64,000 bases of DNA from Eisenbergiella sp963559585 (GCA_963559585.1 CAUWLJ010000001.1:40235-104234), one strand, 5' to 3'; shown: positions 16,851 to 25,742, numbered from the stretch's first letter. Translations and numbers: made by a program. The notes: a model not told the origin generated them from the sequence alone.

Positions 16851-18344
16851 TTAATCACGAAGCGTCGCCGCATGCATGATTTTTTCCTGCGTTGCCTCCT
16901 CAATAGGGATATCCCCGGTCAGGCATCCCTCGCACATTACCAGGATGCGGTCGCTCATACGCAGAATTTCCGTCATTTCAGAGGATATCATGATAATGGA
17001 TTTGCCCTGACTTACCAGTTCGTTCATCAACTGATAAATTTCACTTTTTGCCCCCACGTCAATTCCCCTTGTAGGTTCGTCAAAAATCAGGATATCACAG
17101 TCCCTTGTCAGCCATTTTGCAATAACCACCTTCTGCTGGTTGCCGCCGGACAGGCTCACTGCGGGCGTATCCACACCGGGAGTTTTTGTTTTCAGCTTAT
17201 CTACATATTCCTCTGCCCTGCTTCCGCATTTCTTTTTGTCAATGAAAATACCCTTCAGGAAATTTTCCAGCGTTGCCAGAACGGTATTGTCTGATACCGA
17301 TTTGTCCAGAACCAGCCCGAAACGCTTCCGATCCTCCGACAGATAACCGATTCCCGCCTTTACCGCATCGGAGGGAGAGTGGATCTCCACCTTCCTGCCT
17401 TTCACATAGATTTCTCCGCTTTCCACAGGATCCGCTCCAAACAGCGCTCTGGCCGTCTCCGTTCTTCCCGCGCCCATCAGGCCTGCCATGCCCAGGATTT
17501 CTCCTTTGTGAAGCTCAAAGCTGATATCCCGCACCATCTTTCCTGCGTTTAAGTGCTCCACCTTCAATATCACCGGAGCGTCCTTGGGAACGCTGCTCTT
17601 TTCCTTGGGATTTTCAAAGATCACGCGCCCCACCATCATGTTGATGATATCATCCTTGGTGCATTCCTCCGTAACCAGTGTCCCCACATATTCCCCGTCC
17701 CGCATAACGGTCACTCTGTCGGTGATCTGCTTGATCTCGTCCATCCTGTGGGAAATATAAACGATGCCCAGCTGCTTCTTCCGCAGGTCACGGATAATCT
17801 TGAATAACTCTTCAATCTCCACTTCCGTAAGGGCTGCCGTAGGTTCATCAAAAATAATAACCTTTACATCTCTGGAAATTGCCTTGGCAATCTCGCACAT
17901 CTGCTGCCTGCCCACCGTCAGATTTTCCATAACCTCCGATGGGTCAATTCTTATGTTCAGTCTTTCAAAAAGCTTTGATGCCTCCTCGTTCATCTTCTTA
18001 TCGTCAATGAGCCTGCCATTCATGAATTCTCTGCCGATAAAAATGTTCTGGGCTACGGTCAGATGCCCCATCATGTTGATTTCCTGATGCACAATTGCAA
18101 TACCTGCATCCTGAGCTTCTTTCGGGGTCTGAAATACCACAGGCTTCCCCTCGTATACAATCTCACCCTCATCCTTCTGATAAATACCTGTCAGCACCTT
18201 CATCAGGGTTGATTTTCCCGCGCCGTTTTCTCCCATCAGCGCATGGACCTCACCCCTTCTCACTTCGAGATCTACTCCTTTTAATGCATGTACCCCGGGA
18301 AATGACTTGTGTATTCCCTTCATTGTCAAAATAACTTCTCCCAA
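16851..18344 (-). CDS. Sugar ABC transporter ATP-binding protein (RbsA/MglA-like, two ABC domains)
   Basis: A 497-residue ATPase with two ABC cassettes. The first has GENGAGKST, LTVGRQQMCEIAKA and the Walker B FDEPTAAL. The second has a degenerate P-loop (GLMGAGRTE) and signature LSGGNQQKVV with FDEPTRGIDV, as usual for RbsA. I chose the TTG at 18344 because AAGGAAGGTG lies six bases upstream and it gives the usual length; an ATG at 18323 is the alternative. It is the first gene of the transporter operon, after a terminator and a TATAAT-bearing promoter region. Confidence 0.93.
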   Translation of the reverse strand: MGEVILTMKGIHKSFPGVHALKGVDLEVRRGEVHALMGENGAGKSTLMKVLTGIYQKDEGEIVYEGKPVVFQTPKEAQDAGIAIVHQEINMMGHLTVAQNIFIGREFMNGRLIDDKKMNEEASKLFERLNIRIDPSEVMENLTVGRQQMCEIAKAISRDVKVIIFDEPTAALTEVEIEELFKIIRDLRKKQLGIVYISHRMDEIKQITDRVTVMRDGEYVGTLVTEECTKDDIINMMVGRVIFENPKEKSSVPKDAPVILKVEHLNAGKMVRDISFELHKGEILGMAGLMGAGRTETARALFGADPVESGEIYVKGRKVEIHSPSDAVKAGIGYLSEDRKRFGLVLDKSVSDNTVLATLENFLKGIFIDKKKCGSRAEEYVDKLKTKTPGVDTPAVSLSGGNQQKVVIAKWLTRDCDILIFDEPTRGIDVGAKSEIYQLMNELVSQGKSIIMISSEMTEILRMSDRILVMCEGCLTGDIPIEEATQEKIMHAATLRD

Positions 18345-18393
18345 TCTTTTCACCTTCCTTTGTTTTCGGGGCTTTGCTGTATTTCTTGATCTG

Positions 18394-18422
18394 ATTATAA
18401 AGCCGCCCTGCCACAAACAGAA
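18394..18422 (-). promoter_or_regulatory. Probable promoter of the sugar transporter operon
   Basis: A perfect -10 TATAAT (minus strand, 18394-18399) has only a weak -35 (TTCTGT, 18417-18422) at 17 bp. A poor -35 fits a promoter that needs activation, plausibly by the AraC-type regulator encoded upstream. Its binding site is not identified. Confidence 0.55.
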
Positions 18423-18435
18423 TGAAATATTTTCC

Positions 18436-18479
18436 AAAAAAAGGTTAAAATCTTACCAAAGTAAAATTTTAACCTTTTT
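18436..18479 (-). terminator. Terminator between the sensor operon and the transporter operon
   Basis: Perfect 14-bp arms AAAAAGGTTAAAAT and ATTTTAACCTTTTT with a 14-nt loop, followed by a T-run in minus-strand reading. It starts one base after the stop of the tethered binding-protein gene, separating the regulator-kinase-binding protein unit from the rbsACB-like unit. Confidence 0.92.
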
Positions 18480-18480
18480 C

Positions 18481-19482
18481 TCAGTCTTCCGTGAACAAAA
18501 ACAAAACCTTCTGGTTTTCTTCACTATGTACTTCATCCGCCGATATCAGCTTGGAGCCGGAGTCCACAAACTTCTCTGTTTTCTCTCCATCCAGGATCAG
18601 CCTGGCCTGTTCCACCGCAAGATAACCCATAGCGTATGGATTCTGGATAACAATTCCTTCAAACAGCCCGCTCTCCAGATACCTGATCTCCTCCAGAGAA
18701 CTGTCAAACCCCACCAACTGTATTTTGCTGTCCATTCCACTGTCGATAACCGCCCTTGCCGCACCCACGGCGGAATATTCGTTCAAGCCCGCCACAATAT
18801 CAATCTGCGGATACTTTTTCAAAAGCCCCTCCATCAGCCCGTATGCCCTGTCATAGTCGGAATCGCAGTACACAACCTCCACAATATTTTTTTCAAATTC
18901 TCCGAGGCCTTCCCGTATCCCCTGTTCTCTCTCCTTTGCAGTGGAAGAATCTTTCACATGGCTGATGATGACAATCTGGGAATTCTCCCCCGCCAGGCCG
19001 GCAATGTAGCCTCCCTGGAGCCTTCCTGCCGCCCGGTTATCCGTTCCCACAACGGTAATATCATGGTTTCCGTCTACGTCTGAATCTACCAGCACCAGCG
19101 GAATTTCCTCTCTGCGGATCAGTTCCACCATCTTCCCGCTCTCCGTACTGCTGGCGGGTACCAGAAGGATTGCGTCCGGTTCCTGGGAAACAGCTTCCTT
19201 CACCAGTTTCCACTGATATTCCACATCCGTCTCTTTTGGAGCGCCCACAATCTGAAGCTCCATACCGTACTCCGCCGCAGCCATCCTGGCCCCCTCATAG
19301 AGCTGCACCCAAAAGTCCGATTTTTCATCGATGATTTTGGATACCAGAATGACTCTTTCAGGCCCCCTCTCCTTCCTCTGCCCTGCCGCATAAAAAATGA
19401 AACCCAGAAGTACAGCGGCGGCAGCGGCCAGAGCAGCGATCAAGCACAGCCTGTTCCGGCTTTTTCTCCTTAATTCCTTCAT
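18481..19482 (-). CDS. Membrane-tethered sugar-binding protein, probable sensor partner of the YesM-like kinase
   Basis: A 333-residue protein with one N-terminal helix (about residues 11-31) and no lipobox, followed by an RbsB/LacI-type binding fold (FWVQLYEGARMAAAEYGMEL, then VVGTDNRAAGRLQGGYIAGL). It is clearly distinct from the transport lipoprotein encoded 3.7 kb further on. It lies 17 bp downstream of the kinase gene and is cut off from the transporter operon by a terminator. That arrangement suggests it senses the sugar and presents it to the kinase, as in three-component sugar-sensing systems of Firmicutes. This role is inferred from context. Confidence 0.85.
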   Translation of the reverse strand: MKELRRKSRNRLCLIAALAAAAAVLLGFIFYAAGQRKERGPERVILVSKIIDEKSDFWVQLYEGARMAAAEYGMELQIVGAPKETDVEYQWKLVKEAVSQEPDAILLVPASSTESGKMVELIRREEIPLVLVDSDVDGNHDITVVGTDNRAAGRLQGGYIAGLAGENSQIVIISHVKDSSTAKEREQGIREGLGEFEKNIVEVVYCDSDYDRAYGLMEGLLKKYPQIDIVAGLNEYSAVGAARAVIDSGMDSKIQLVGFDSSLEEIRYLESGLFEGIVIQNPYAMGYLAVEQARLILDGEKTEKFVDSGSKLISADEVHSEENQKVLFLFTED

Positions 19483-19499
19483 ATAATCCCCTGCTCCCG

Positions 19500-21272
19500 T
19501 CAGAAAACCTTCTTTTCCTGCTCACTATATCCTGCCATGCGGATGGTAACGCGCGTTCCCTCGTCCTTTCTGCTTTGGAAGAAAAGACCATACCCCTCCC
19601 CATAGTAGAGCTGGAGCCTCAGCTGCACATTGTAGATACCCACACCGTTCCCCCCTTCCTTCTCATACTGCCGCGACTTATCAAAAATATGAAGCAGCGT
19701 ATCTTCATCCATACCGGCCCCATTGTCCGAAACACACAGAACAATATCCTCTCCCTCAGAGCGGCCCGTAATCTCAATCAGGCCTTTTCCTCCTTTATTC
19801 TTAATTCCGTGATAAATTGCGTTTTCTACAATGGGCTGCATCACCAGATTGACGATCCGCTCATTCAGTATCTGCCCGTCCACATCGATCGTAAACTCCA
19901 GCTTATCCTTGTAACGCATTTTCTGGATGATCAGGTAGCTTCTGGTATACTCGATCTCCTTCCACAGAGGAATCATCTCCTCCTCATTGCTGATGCTTTG
20001 CCTGAGCAGCTTTGCCAAAGACGCTGTCATCGTCACCACCTCGTCCTTTTTGCCGCTCTCTGCCATCCAGATAATAGAATCCAGCGTATTATACAAAAAA
20101 TGAGGCTTGATCTGACTCCTCAAAGCTTTCATTTCACTTCGCCGCTTTTGCTGCTGCTCTTTAACGTTTTCCTCCATCAGCTGCCGGATCCTCTCCAGCA
20201 TCATATTGAAGGAGTTGCTCAGGGAGCCGATTTCATTCTGGGGAATCTTCGTGATCCTGGCCTCCTCAAAATGTCCTTCCTCCGCCTTTTTCATAGAGCT
20301 TCGGAGCAGCTGAATCGGCCTTGTCAGCGCGGACACCAGGAATACCGCAAGGGAAATTCCCGCCAAAATCAAAAGCACCGCCGTCAGCAGATAGATTTTC
20401 TGGGATTCACCCCGTTTGGGCATCAGGGAAGATAGGGAGACGACACCCACAACACTCCAGCCGGTTTGGTCCGACCATGATTTGGTGTACAGCTTTCTTT
20501 CCCCACCCTCTCCCGAAAGGAAATATTCCTCATCACTTTCCATGACCTCCTGCACTTTCTCTGTCATCAGGCCGTGGAACAGCAGCTGCTGTTTGGGATG
20601 ATAAATAATATTCCCTTCCTCATCCAGAATAAATACATAGCTGTCCGAAGCAAGACTGTTATTTTCACACAGATCGCGCAGAAGCTTATAGTTTAGATCA
20701 ATAAAAAATACACCGTCCGGTTCTTCGGAGCCTTTTTGATAAATAGGGCGGCACAGCGTCACCACCCACTTATAATTGTCATCAATCACGTACTGTACGT
20801 GGGAAGAAGACAAAACAGCCTGCCCCTTTTCCATGGCATCCCAGAGCCAGTCCACATCCTCCAAATGAATATAAGGATTTAAAGTCTCCTCCCCCCTGTT
20901 GATGATGAAACGTCCATCTCTTGCAATAACGGCAATATTTGCAATATCCGCCCGTGTATCGATCACCGTCTCAAACTGGGTCAGGATGCTGTTCCTGCTT
21001 GCAGGCGCCGATTCCTCTCCCCGCAGGAACTTCTGGATATCAGCGCTGCCGATCACCACGGAAGAAATATTTTTCATATAGCCGATGTAATAATCGATAT
21101 CGCTGTTGACCTGATTGACAAGTCTGCTGGTATAATCGATGGAATTTTCCAGCACAGTTTCCTCCGTATACTGCAGCGATATATTATAAAATATCATCAG
21201 TGTAATCAGGACAAGCGCGGAAAAACATAGAATGATTGACGTTTTTATTGTCTTAAAAGGACTGTATTTCAT
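19500..21272 (-). CDS. YesM/LytS-class sensor histidine kinase
   Basis: A 590-residue kinase with two membrane helices (about residues 11-31 and 292-314) around a Cache-like extracytoplasmic domain, then HAMP (about 315-368). The His_kinase domain has KPHFLYNTLDS with phospho-accepting His391, and a HATPase domain carries VMQPIVENAIYHG and DNGAGM. This is the standard partner of YesN/AraC regulators in sugar uptake. Its ATG follows directly after the regulator's TAG stop. It is expected to respond to the tethered binding protein encoded next. Confidence 0.94.
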   Translation of the reverse strand: MKYSPFKTIKTSIILCFSALVLITLMIFYNISLQYTEETVLENSIDYTSRLVNQVNSDIDYYIGYMKNISSVVIGSADIQKFLRGEESAPASRNSILTQFETVIDTRADIANIAVIARDGRFIINRGEETLNPYIHLEDVDWLWDAMEKGQAVLSSSHVQYVIDDNYKWVVTLCRPIYQKGSEEPDGVFFIDLNYKLLRDLCENNSLASDSYVFILDEEGNIIYHPKQQLLFHGLMTEKVQEVMESDEEYFLSGEGGERKLYTKSWSDQTGWSVVGVVSLSSLMPKRGESQKIYLLTAVLLILAGISLAVFLVSALTRPIQLLRSSMKKAEEGHFEEARITKIPQNEIGSLSNSFNMMLERIRQLMEENVKEQQQKRRSEMKALRSQIKPHFLYNTLDSIIWMAESGKKDEVVTMTASLAKLLRQSISNEEEMIPLWKEIEYTRSYLIIQKMRYKDKLEFTIDVDGQILNERIVNLVMQPIVENAIYHGIKNKGGKGLIEITGRSEGEDIVLCVSDNGAGMDEDTLLHIFDKSRQYEKEGGNGVGIYNVQLRLQLYYGEGYGLFFQSRKDEGTRVTIRMAGYSEQEKKVF

Positions 21273-22874
21273 CTATTCGCTCCATTTTCTTGCATACTCC
21301 GATGGAGTCATACCCGTTGCCTTTTTAAATGCGATGCTGAAATAATGGGGATCGCTGAATCCCACCTTCTCAGCGATTTCATAGTTTTTTAAATCGGACA
21401 TGGCTAAATATTCCTTTGCCTTCTCCATCCGCACACCTGTGAGCACCTCCATAAAGGTTCTCCCGAAGGTTTGTTTAAACAGGCTGGAAAAGCGTGAAGT
21501 ACTGGTTCCCAGATACACGCAGATTTCCTGCAGTCCCAGATTGCTGTTTCCATAGTTTTCTTCGATATATTCATAGGCTCTGTAGGCGTTTGATACTTCT
21601 CCGCCCGCGCCTGCATCCAGAAAGCGGGCCTGATTTTTCACGTAAGCTTGCAGCACATCCATGGCGTCCTCCAGATTGGCCGCCTTTTTCAGTTCCTCTT
21701 CGCACTCCGTTTCGCCGCCGTACTGCATTCTCAGAGTATGGAGAAGCTTGTCCGTCCTGCCCTTTACTTTAAGCAGCGCATCTACGGCTTCCTCTCTCCG
21801 GTACCCGCTTTTTTTCATCACATCATCCAACTGTCTGCAGTCCTCGGAAAGCCTGTCCAGACTGCACTCCCTTACATGACGGACGAATCTGCCCTGAAGC
21901 TCTTCCAGAGCGTTCCCTGTCTCTTTTTCCGATCTTGCTGTGCGGCTGTCTATAATCCTGTTTTCTCCTGCCGTATATCGCTGCAGCATTGCCTGTCCGG
22001 CTTCCTCGTAGGAACGATACACCTCCCCAATGGCATTCTGCCACGAACCAAGGGCAATATTTATCTTTAAACGCATAGTTTTATTGACCTGCTCTATGAT
22101 TTCGCTGCAGATGGTCCTGACGTTTTTCTCCGCCTCCCGGATATCATCGGCCATAAACAAAAGGTACGCTCTATTATCCTTTCCCTGACACGCCTCCCCT
22201 CCTCCATACTTTGTCATGATCTCCTGGCAGAGGTTGTAAACGATAAAGGACATCAGCTCCGTCTCCTGCCGGCTTTTTCCATCCAGGCTGTTCTCTCCTG
22301 TATACATACTCAGGCACGCCACGCCCGCCATATAATACTGGAAAGAGAATTCGATCCCTGTATTTTTTCTATCCTCCGCACACTCGCTCTCCGTTTTCGT
22401 TCCTGTGATCGTATGGCGCAGCGCCTCGGAATGCAAAAGGAGCCGCCCCTTCCTGTAAGCAGCATAAATTTCCTCCTGCTTTTGACGGCTGGCCTGCTCT
22501 TCCTTCATTTTTTTCCCCAGTTCAATCAGTACCTCCTTTAATTCAAGGGATGTAATAGGCTTTAAAATATATTCTTCCACACCGTATTTGATCGCTTTTT
22601 TTGCATATGCAAAATCATCATACCCACTCAGGATCAAAACCTTTACATGGGGAAGCTTTTCATGTATATAAGCACTCAGCTCCATACCATCCATAAAAGG
22701 CATGCAGATGTCCGTCAGCACCACATCCACCTGATTTTCATGCAGAAAATCGTATGCCTCCCTGCCATTTTCACAGGTTCCCACCAGTTCATATCCCAAA
22801 GCCTCCCACGGAATGATTTCACTGATGCTCTCCCTGATCAACGCCTCATCATCCACAAACAGTATCCTGTACAT
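21273..22874 (-). CDS. YesN-class response regulator with AraC-type DNA-binding domain
   Basis: A 533-residue regulator. The receiver domain has acidic residues DDE (8-10), Asp55 in VLTDICMPF, and Lys107 region LKPI. The middle about 270 residues are weakly conserved. Residues about 430-533 form the two-helix-turn-helix AraC domain (IEENYGNSNLGLQEICVYLG, then GFSDPHYFSIAFKKATGMTP). It probably activates the sugar transporter promoter. It heads the sensor operon and has its own promoter about 140 bp upstream. Confidence 0.95.
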   Translation of the reverse strand: MYRILFVDDEALIRESISEIIPWEALGYELVGTCENGREAYDFLHENQVDVVLTDICMPFMDGMELSAYIHEKLPHVKVLILSGYDDFAYAKKAIKYGVEEYILKPITSLELKEVLIELGKKMKEEQASRQKQEEIYAAYRKGRLLLHSEALRHTITGTKTESECAEDRKNTGIEFSFQYYMAGVACLSMYTGENSLDGKSRQETELMSFIVYNLCQEIMTKYGGGEACQGKDNRAYLLFMADDIREAEKNVRTICSEIIEQVNKTMRLKINIALGSWQNAIGEVYRSYEEAGQAMLQRYTAGENRIIDSRTARSEKETGNALEELQGRFVRHVRECSLDRLSEDCRQLDDVMKKSGYRREEAVDALLKVKGRTDKLLHTLRMQYGGETECEEELKKAANLEDAMDVLQAYVKNQARFLDAGAGGEVSNAYRAYEYIEENYGNSNLGLQEICVYLGTSTSRFSSLFKQTFGRTFMEVLTGVRMEKAKEYLAMSDLKNYEIAEKVGFSDPHYFSIAFKKATGMTPSEYARKWSE

Positions 22875-23013
22875 AAAATCCCCCCCAAGATATTACAGCT
22901 TCCGGAGCACGGAACGGATGCCCCGCCTCTCATACGGCTTCCCGTTTCCATTATGTCTGCCAAACAGCTTTTTGAAAGCGCCGCCGGTCCCGCTTCATGC
23001 ACGTTCCAGTTTC

Positions 23014-23042
23014 ACCATAACATGCTAAAGGTCTGTTGTAAA
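23014..23042 (-). promoter_or_regulatory. Promoter of the sugar sensor operon
   Basis: On the minus strand TTTACA (23037-23042), a 17-bp spacer and TATGGT (23014-23019). The leader to the regulator start is about 135 nt and GC-rich. The rest of the 267-bp gap (22875-23141) holds the rplS terminator and nothing else I recognise. Confidence 0.6.
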
Positions 23043-23096
23043 GAACACCTGTAAATTCTTCCATGTCCGCCATATATCGGTTTTCCCTCTGTACAC

Positions 23097-23127
23097 AAAA
23101 AGAGACAGCCACCGCCGTGACTGCCTC
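23097..23127 (-). terminator. Terminator of the trmD-rplS transcript
   Basis: In minus-strand reading GGCAGTCAC and GTGGCTGTC pair (with two G-U pairs) around a GGCG loop, then a TTTTT tract. It lies 14 bp after the rplS stop. Confidence 0.85.
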
Positions 23128-23141
23128 CCAATCTGACCAGA

Positions 23142-23489
23142 TTATTTTACCAGCTCTTTTACCTTGGCTCTCTTGCCGACTCTGCCTCTCAGGTAGTTCA
23201 GCTTTGCCCTTCTTACTTTACCCTTTCTGACAAGCTCAACCTTCTCCACGTTAGGGGAATGAAGGGGCCACGTCTTCTCAACGCCTACGCCGTTGGAGGA
23301 CTTTCTTACGGTAAAGGTTACTCTGCTTCCGCCGCCCTGTACCTTCAGGACAACACCCTCAAATACCTGTACTCTCTCTCTGTTTCCCTCTTTGATCTTG
23401 CCGTATACCCTTACGGTATCTCCAACATGAACCTCAGGAGCCTCCTGTCTGAGCTGCTCTGCTTCGATTGACTGAATGATCTCGTTCAT
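23142..23489 (-). CDS. rplS: 50S ribosomal protein L19
   Basis: A 115-residue ribosomal protein at the 30S-50S interface. Diagnostic stretches are GDTVRVYGKIKEGNRERVQVFEG, here split around FEGVVLK, and LHSPNVEKVELVRKGKVRRAKL. It has an AAGGAGG site before the ATG and follows trmD, as in most Firmicutes. The 117-bp gap before it carries its own promoter and a possible L19 leader. Confidence 0.97.
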   Translation of the reverse strand: MNEIIQSIEAEQLRQEAPEVHVGDTVRVYGKIKEGNRERVQVFEGVVLKVQGGGSRVTFTVRKSSNGVGVEKTWPLHSPNVEKVELVRKGKVRRAKLNYLRGRVGKRAKVKELVK

Positions 23490-23595
23490 TGCTTTTCCTC
23501 CTTGTAATGGATGTTCTTAATACATTTCCTGTAACAGAGGACCATCTCTTTTTCCGCAACATTAGTACTATAGCATATGGGAAGGGGAAAAGCAA
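23490..23595 (-). promoter_or_regulatory. rplS promoter and 5' leader (possible L19 leader RNA)
   Basis: On the minus strand TTGCTT (23590-23595), 17 bp, TATAGT (23567-23572). The roughly 70-nt leader can form a hairpin from GGAAATGT with ACATCC just before the AAGGAGG site. Many Firmicutes have a short autoregulatory L19 leader at this position; identity with that RNA family is inferred from position and not from a model match. Confidence 0.5.
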
Positions 23596-23606
23596 GCAGA
23601 ATTTCC

Positions 23607-25040
23607 CTACGAAATCCAATAAACCCTTCCCTGGGCCCGCCTCAGTCCCAGCTTCTTCTGCAGTGCCTCGGAGGGTTCATTTCCCAGAAATACCTGACAG
23701 AAGGGCGTCCATCCCCTTTCCAGAAAAAAGCGGATCAGATACTGCTCCAGGGCTTCGCCAATGCCCCGTCTGCGGTACTGAGGCAGTACCTCCAGCATTC
23801 CCATGCCGCCCTCCCGGTGGAATCCGGCAAAGCCGGCCAGCCCTCCTTCTACAAAGGCTCCGAACAGGGCCCCCGCGCCGATCCGCTCCTGTATATCCTC
23901 CAGGGAATAAATATCGTGATGGGGATAGCCGGCATACACTTCCTCCGCCGCTTCTGCCGTCAGGGGGCGGATCTCATATTCCTGCATACCCGGCGTTTTC
24001 TCCGGCGGCCGCTTTCTGGTATAAACAAACTGGGTGCAGGCGCTCACGTAATTTCTTCCAAACCGCCGGCTGATGCTGTCCCGCAGGAAATCCTGATGGA
24101 CGGAAAACAAAAGCTCCTTCTCTTCCCTGGGAACCAGGGACAGCAGGCGTTCCCCCATATCCTCGTCTGCCGCAGAGGCCATCCAGGCCCCGCTTGGCTC
24201 GTCAAAAAGCAGGACGCCGTTCTCATCTGCATGAAGGAGCCTGGCCTGGTCTCTGCTAAGCACCTCCAGCATATCTGCGTGGGCCAGCTTATTCTTCATC
24301 AGATAATTCAGCGCTCTCTGCTTCCTGGTAGCCCGTTCATACAGATCGGGACGTCTCAGCCTGGTGCGCTCCCTGGACTGCTCAAGCCTCCAGGCCTCCA
24401 CCTTTGCGTGATCCCCGGACAGGAGCACCCCGGGAACCTCCATCCCTCTCCATATCTTTGGTCTGGAGTACTGGGGATATTCCAGCAGATTATCATGGAA
24501 GGATTCAAATTCCGCAGATTCCTCATTTTTCAGCACTCCCGGCACCAGGCGGGAAATGCAGTCGATCATTACCATTGCCGGCAGCTCGCCGCCGGTAAGG
24601 ACATAGTCCCCGATGGAAACGTAGTCGGTGACCACGCTGGCCAGCGCTCTCTCGTCGATCCCCTCATAATGGCCGCAGAGGAAAATCAGATCCTCCTCCT
24701 TCGCCAGCTCCTCCGCCATGGCCTGGCTGAACACCTGCCCCTGGGGCGTCACGTAGATCACCCTGGGCCTGCCTGCTTCCGGCCGCCGGGTGCGGATGCG
24801 CTCCTCTACCGCCTGACAGGCGTCATACACAGGCTGAGCCTGCATCAGCATGCCCGCTCCGCCGCCGTATGGGTAATCGTCCACCTTTTTATGCTTATTC
24901 TGCGTGTAATCCCGGATGTTTACCGCCTCCACGCTGATCCTTCCGCTCTGAACCGCCCTGCCCAGAATGCTCTCGGAGAGCCCCGGCAGCACCATATCAG
25001 GAAAAAGGGTCAGGATATGAAAATTCATACCGCTGCTCAT
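23607..25040 (-). CDS. trmD: TrmD tRNA(m1G37) methyltransferase fused to a GNAT acetyltransferase domain
   Basis: A continuous 477-residue frame, about twice the normal TrmD length of about 240. Residues about 5-235 are a complete SPOUT-class TrmD, which methylates G37 of tRNA to prevent frameshifting: TLFPDMV, YPYGGGAGMLM, CGHYEGIDER, GDYVLTGGELPAMVMID. Residues about 250-477 form a second module with a GNAT acetyl-CoA motif LEVLPQYRRRGIGEALEQ (416-433) and a typical GNAT end. No stop or frameshift separates them. The ATG at 25040 has GAGGGG nine bases upstream and overlaps the rimM stop by four bases. The acceptor of the acetyl group is unknown. Confidence 0.93.
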   Translation of the reverse strand: MSSGMNFHILTLFPDMVLPGLSESILGRAVQSGRISVEAVNIRDYTQNKHKKVDDYPYGGGAGMLMQAQPVYDACQAVEERIRTRRPEAGRPRVIYVTPQGQVFSQAMAEELAKEEDLIFLCGHYEGIDERALASVVTDYVSIGDYVLTGGELPAMVMIDCISRLVPGVLKNEESAEFESFHDNLLEYPQYSRPKIWRGMEVPGVLLSGDHAKVEAWRLEQSRERTRLRRPDLYERATRKQRALNYLMKNKLAHADMLEVLSRDQARLLHADENGVLLFDEPSGAWMASAADEDMGERLLSLVPREEKELLFSVHQDFLRDSISRRFGRNYVSACTQFVYTRKRPPEKTPGMQEYEIRPLTAEAAEEVYAGYPHHDIYSLEDIQERIGAGALFGAFVEGGLAGFAGFHREGGMGMLEVLPQYRRRGIGEALEQYLIRFFLERGWTPFCQVFLGNEPSEALQKKLGLRRAQGRVYWIS

Positions 25041-25567
25041 GACTTTTTCCCCTCGTTCAGCTCCAGCAGGCCGGGAAGCAGATGCACCCTCATCCTGGCC
25101 GCCTCCACATCCACCTCCAGGATACAGTCCCGGATGGCAGGGATCAGAAGGCTTTTTCCATCCTCCATGGTCACATCATACACATCGTTTGCTCCGGTCT
25201 GGATCACATCCTTCAATGTTCCAAGTGCCTTTCCGTCCTCATTCTCCACGGTCATGCCGATCAGATCCGCTATGAAATACTCGTCTTTTTTCAGCTTCAC
25301 CGCATTTTCCCGCGTCACATACAGTCCCACCTGGCGCAGCCTTTCCACATCGCTGATGTCATCCATTCCCTTGAATTTCAGGATCACGAACTGCTTGAAG
25401 AACTTTACGCTCTCCACCTCTGCCTTCCGCTGCCCCTTCTTTTCATCCAGGATCACTTCTTTGAGCTTCTTAAAGCGCCCGGGGTCGTCGGTGGTGGGGA
25501 AAACCTTCACCTCGCCCTTCAGGCCATGGGTCGATGTTATAATTCCTACCTGCAAAATCTTTTCCAT
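25037..25567 (-). CDS. rimM: 16S rRNA processing protein RimM
   Basis: A 176-residue 30S maturation factor that binds S19. Typical stretches are QVGIITSTHGLKGEVKV, DEYFIADLIGMTV and the C-terminal PRC-barrel with LIPAIRDCILEVD. I chose the ATG at 25567, which gives the family length. A longer in-frame reading runs back through the upstream dispersed repeat and is rejected, because those residues are repeat-encoded. The ribosome binding site is weak: GGAAGGG lies about 14 bases away. It overlaps trmD by four bases. Confidence 0.94.
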   Translation of the reverse strand: MEKILQVGIITSTHGLKGEVKVFPTTDDPGRFKKLKEVILDEKKGQRKAEVESVKFFKQFVILKFKGMDDISDVERLRQVGLYVTRENAVKLKKDEYFIADLIGMTVENEDGKALGTLKDVIQTGANDVYDVTMEDGKSLLIPAIRDCILEVDVEAARMRVHLLPGLLELNEGKKS

Positions 25568-25603
25568 AGCTTTCGTCTTACCCTTCCGCCATTGTATAAG
25601 TAT

Positions 25604-25742
25604 AAAAAGTGTGTGTCCTGACGCACACCCGCGCCGAGCGCGATTGCCGTCAGGCAATGTCTTCCTCCCGCGCGAGTGCGCATCCACAGCGGAGCGTCCT
25701 TTTTTATACAATAGGAAAGGAACTTTCCTATTGTATAAAAAA
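25604..25742. repeat. Dispersed hairpin-rich repeat, family A, copy 1 (khpA|rimM)
   Basis: About 139 bp, shared with 40304-40418 and 61482-61621 in the same orientation. From the khpA side it contains a 20-bp perfect hairpin (25700-25742; arm TTTTTTATACAATAGGAAAG), a GC-rich stretch, an ATTGCC/GGCAAT stem, a CGCG-rich palindrome and a terminal GTGTG/CACAC hairpin followed by five T. Its first T-tract is also the T-tract of the khpA terminator. It separates khpA from rimM, which are usually contiguous. Confidence 0.92.

Noticed and set aside
22875..23054. Possible small gene upstream of the YesN-like regulator
   Set aside because: The open frames there are short, overlap the promoter, and show no ribosome binding site or conserved composition.
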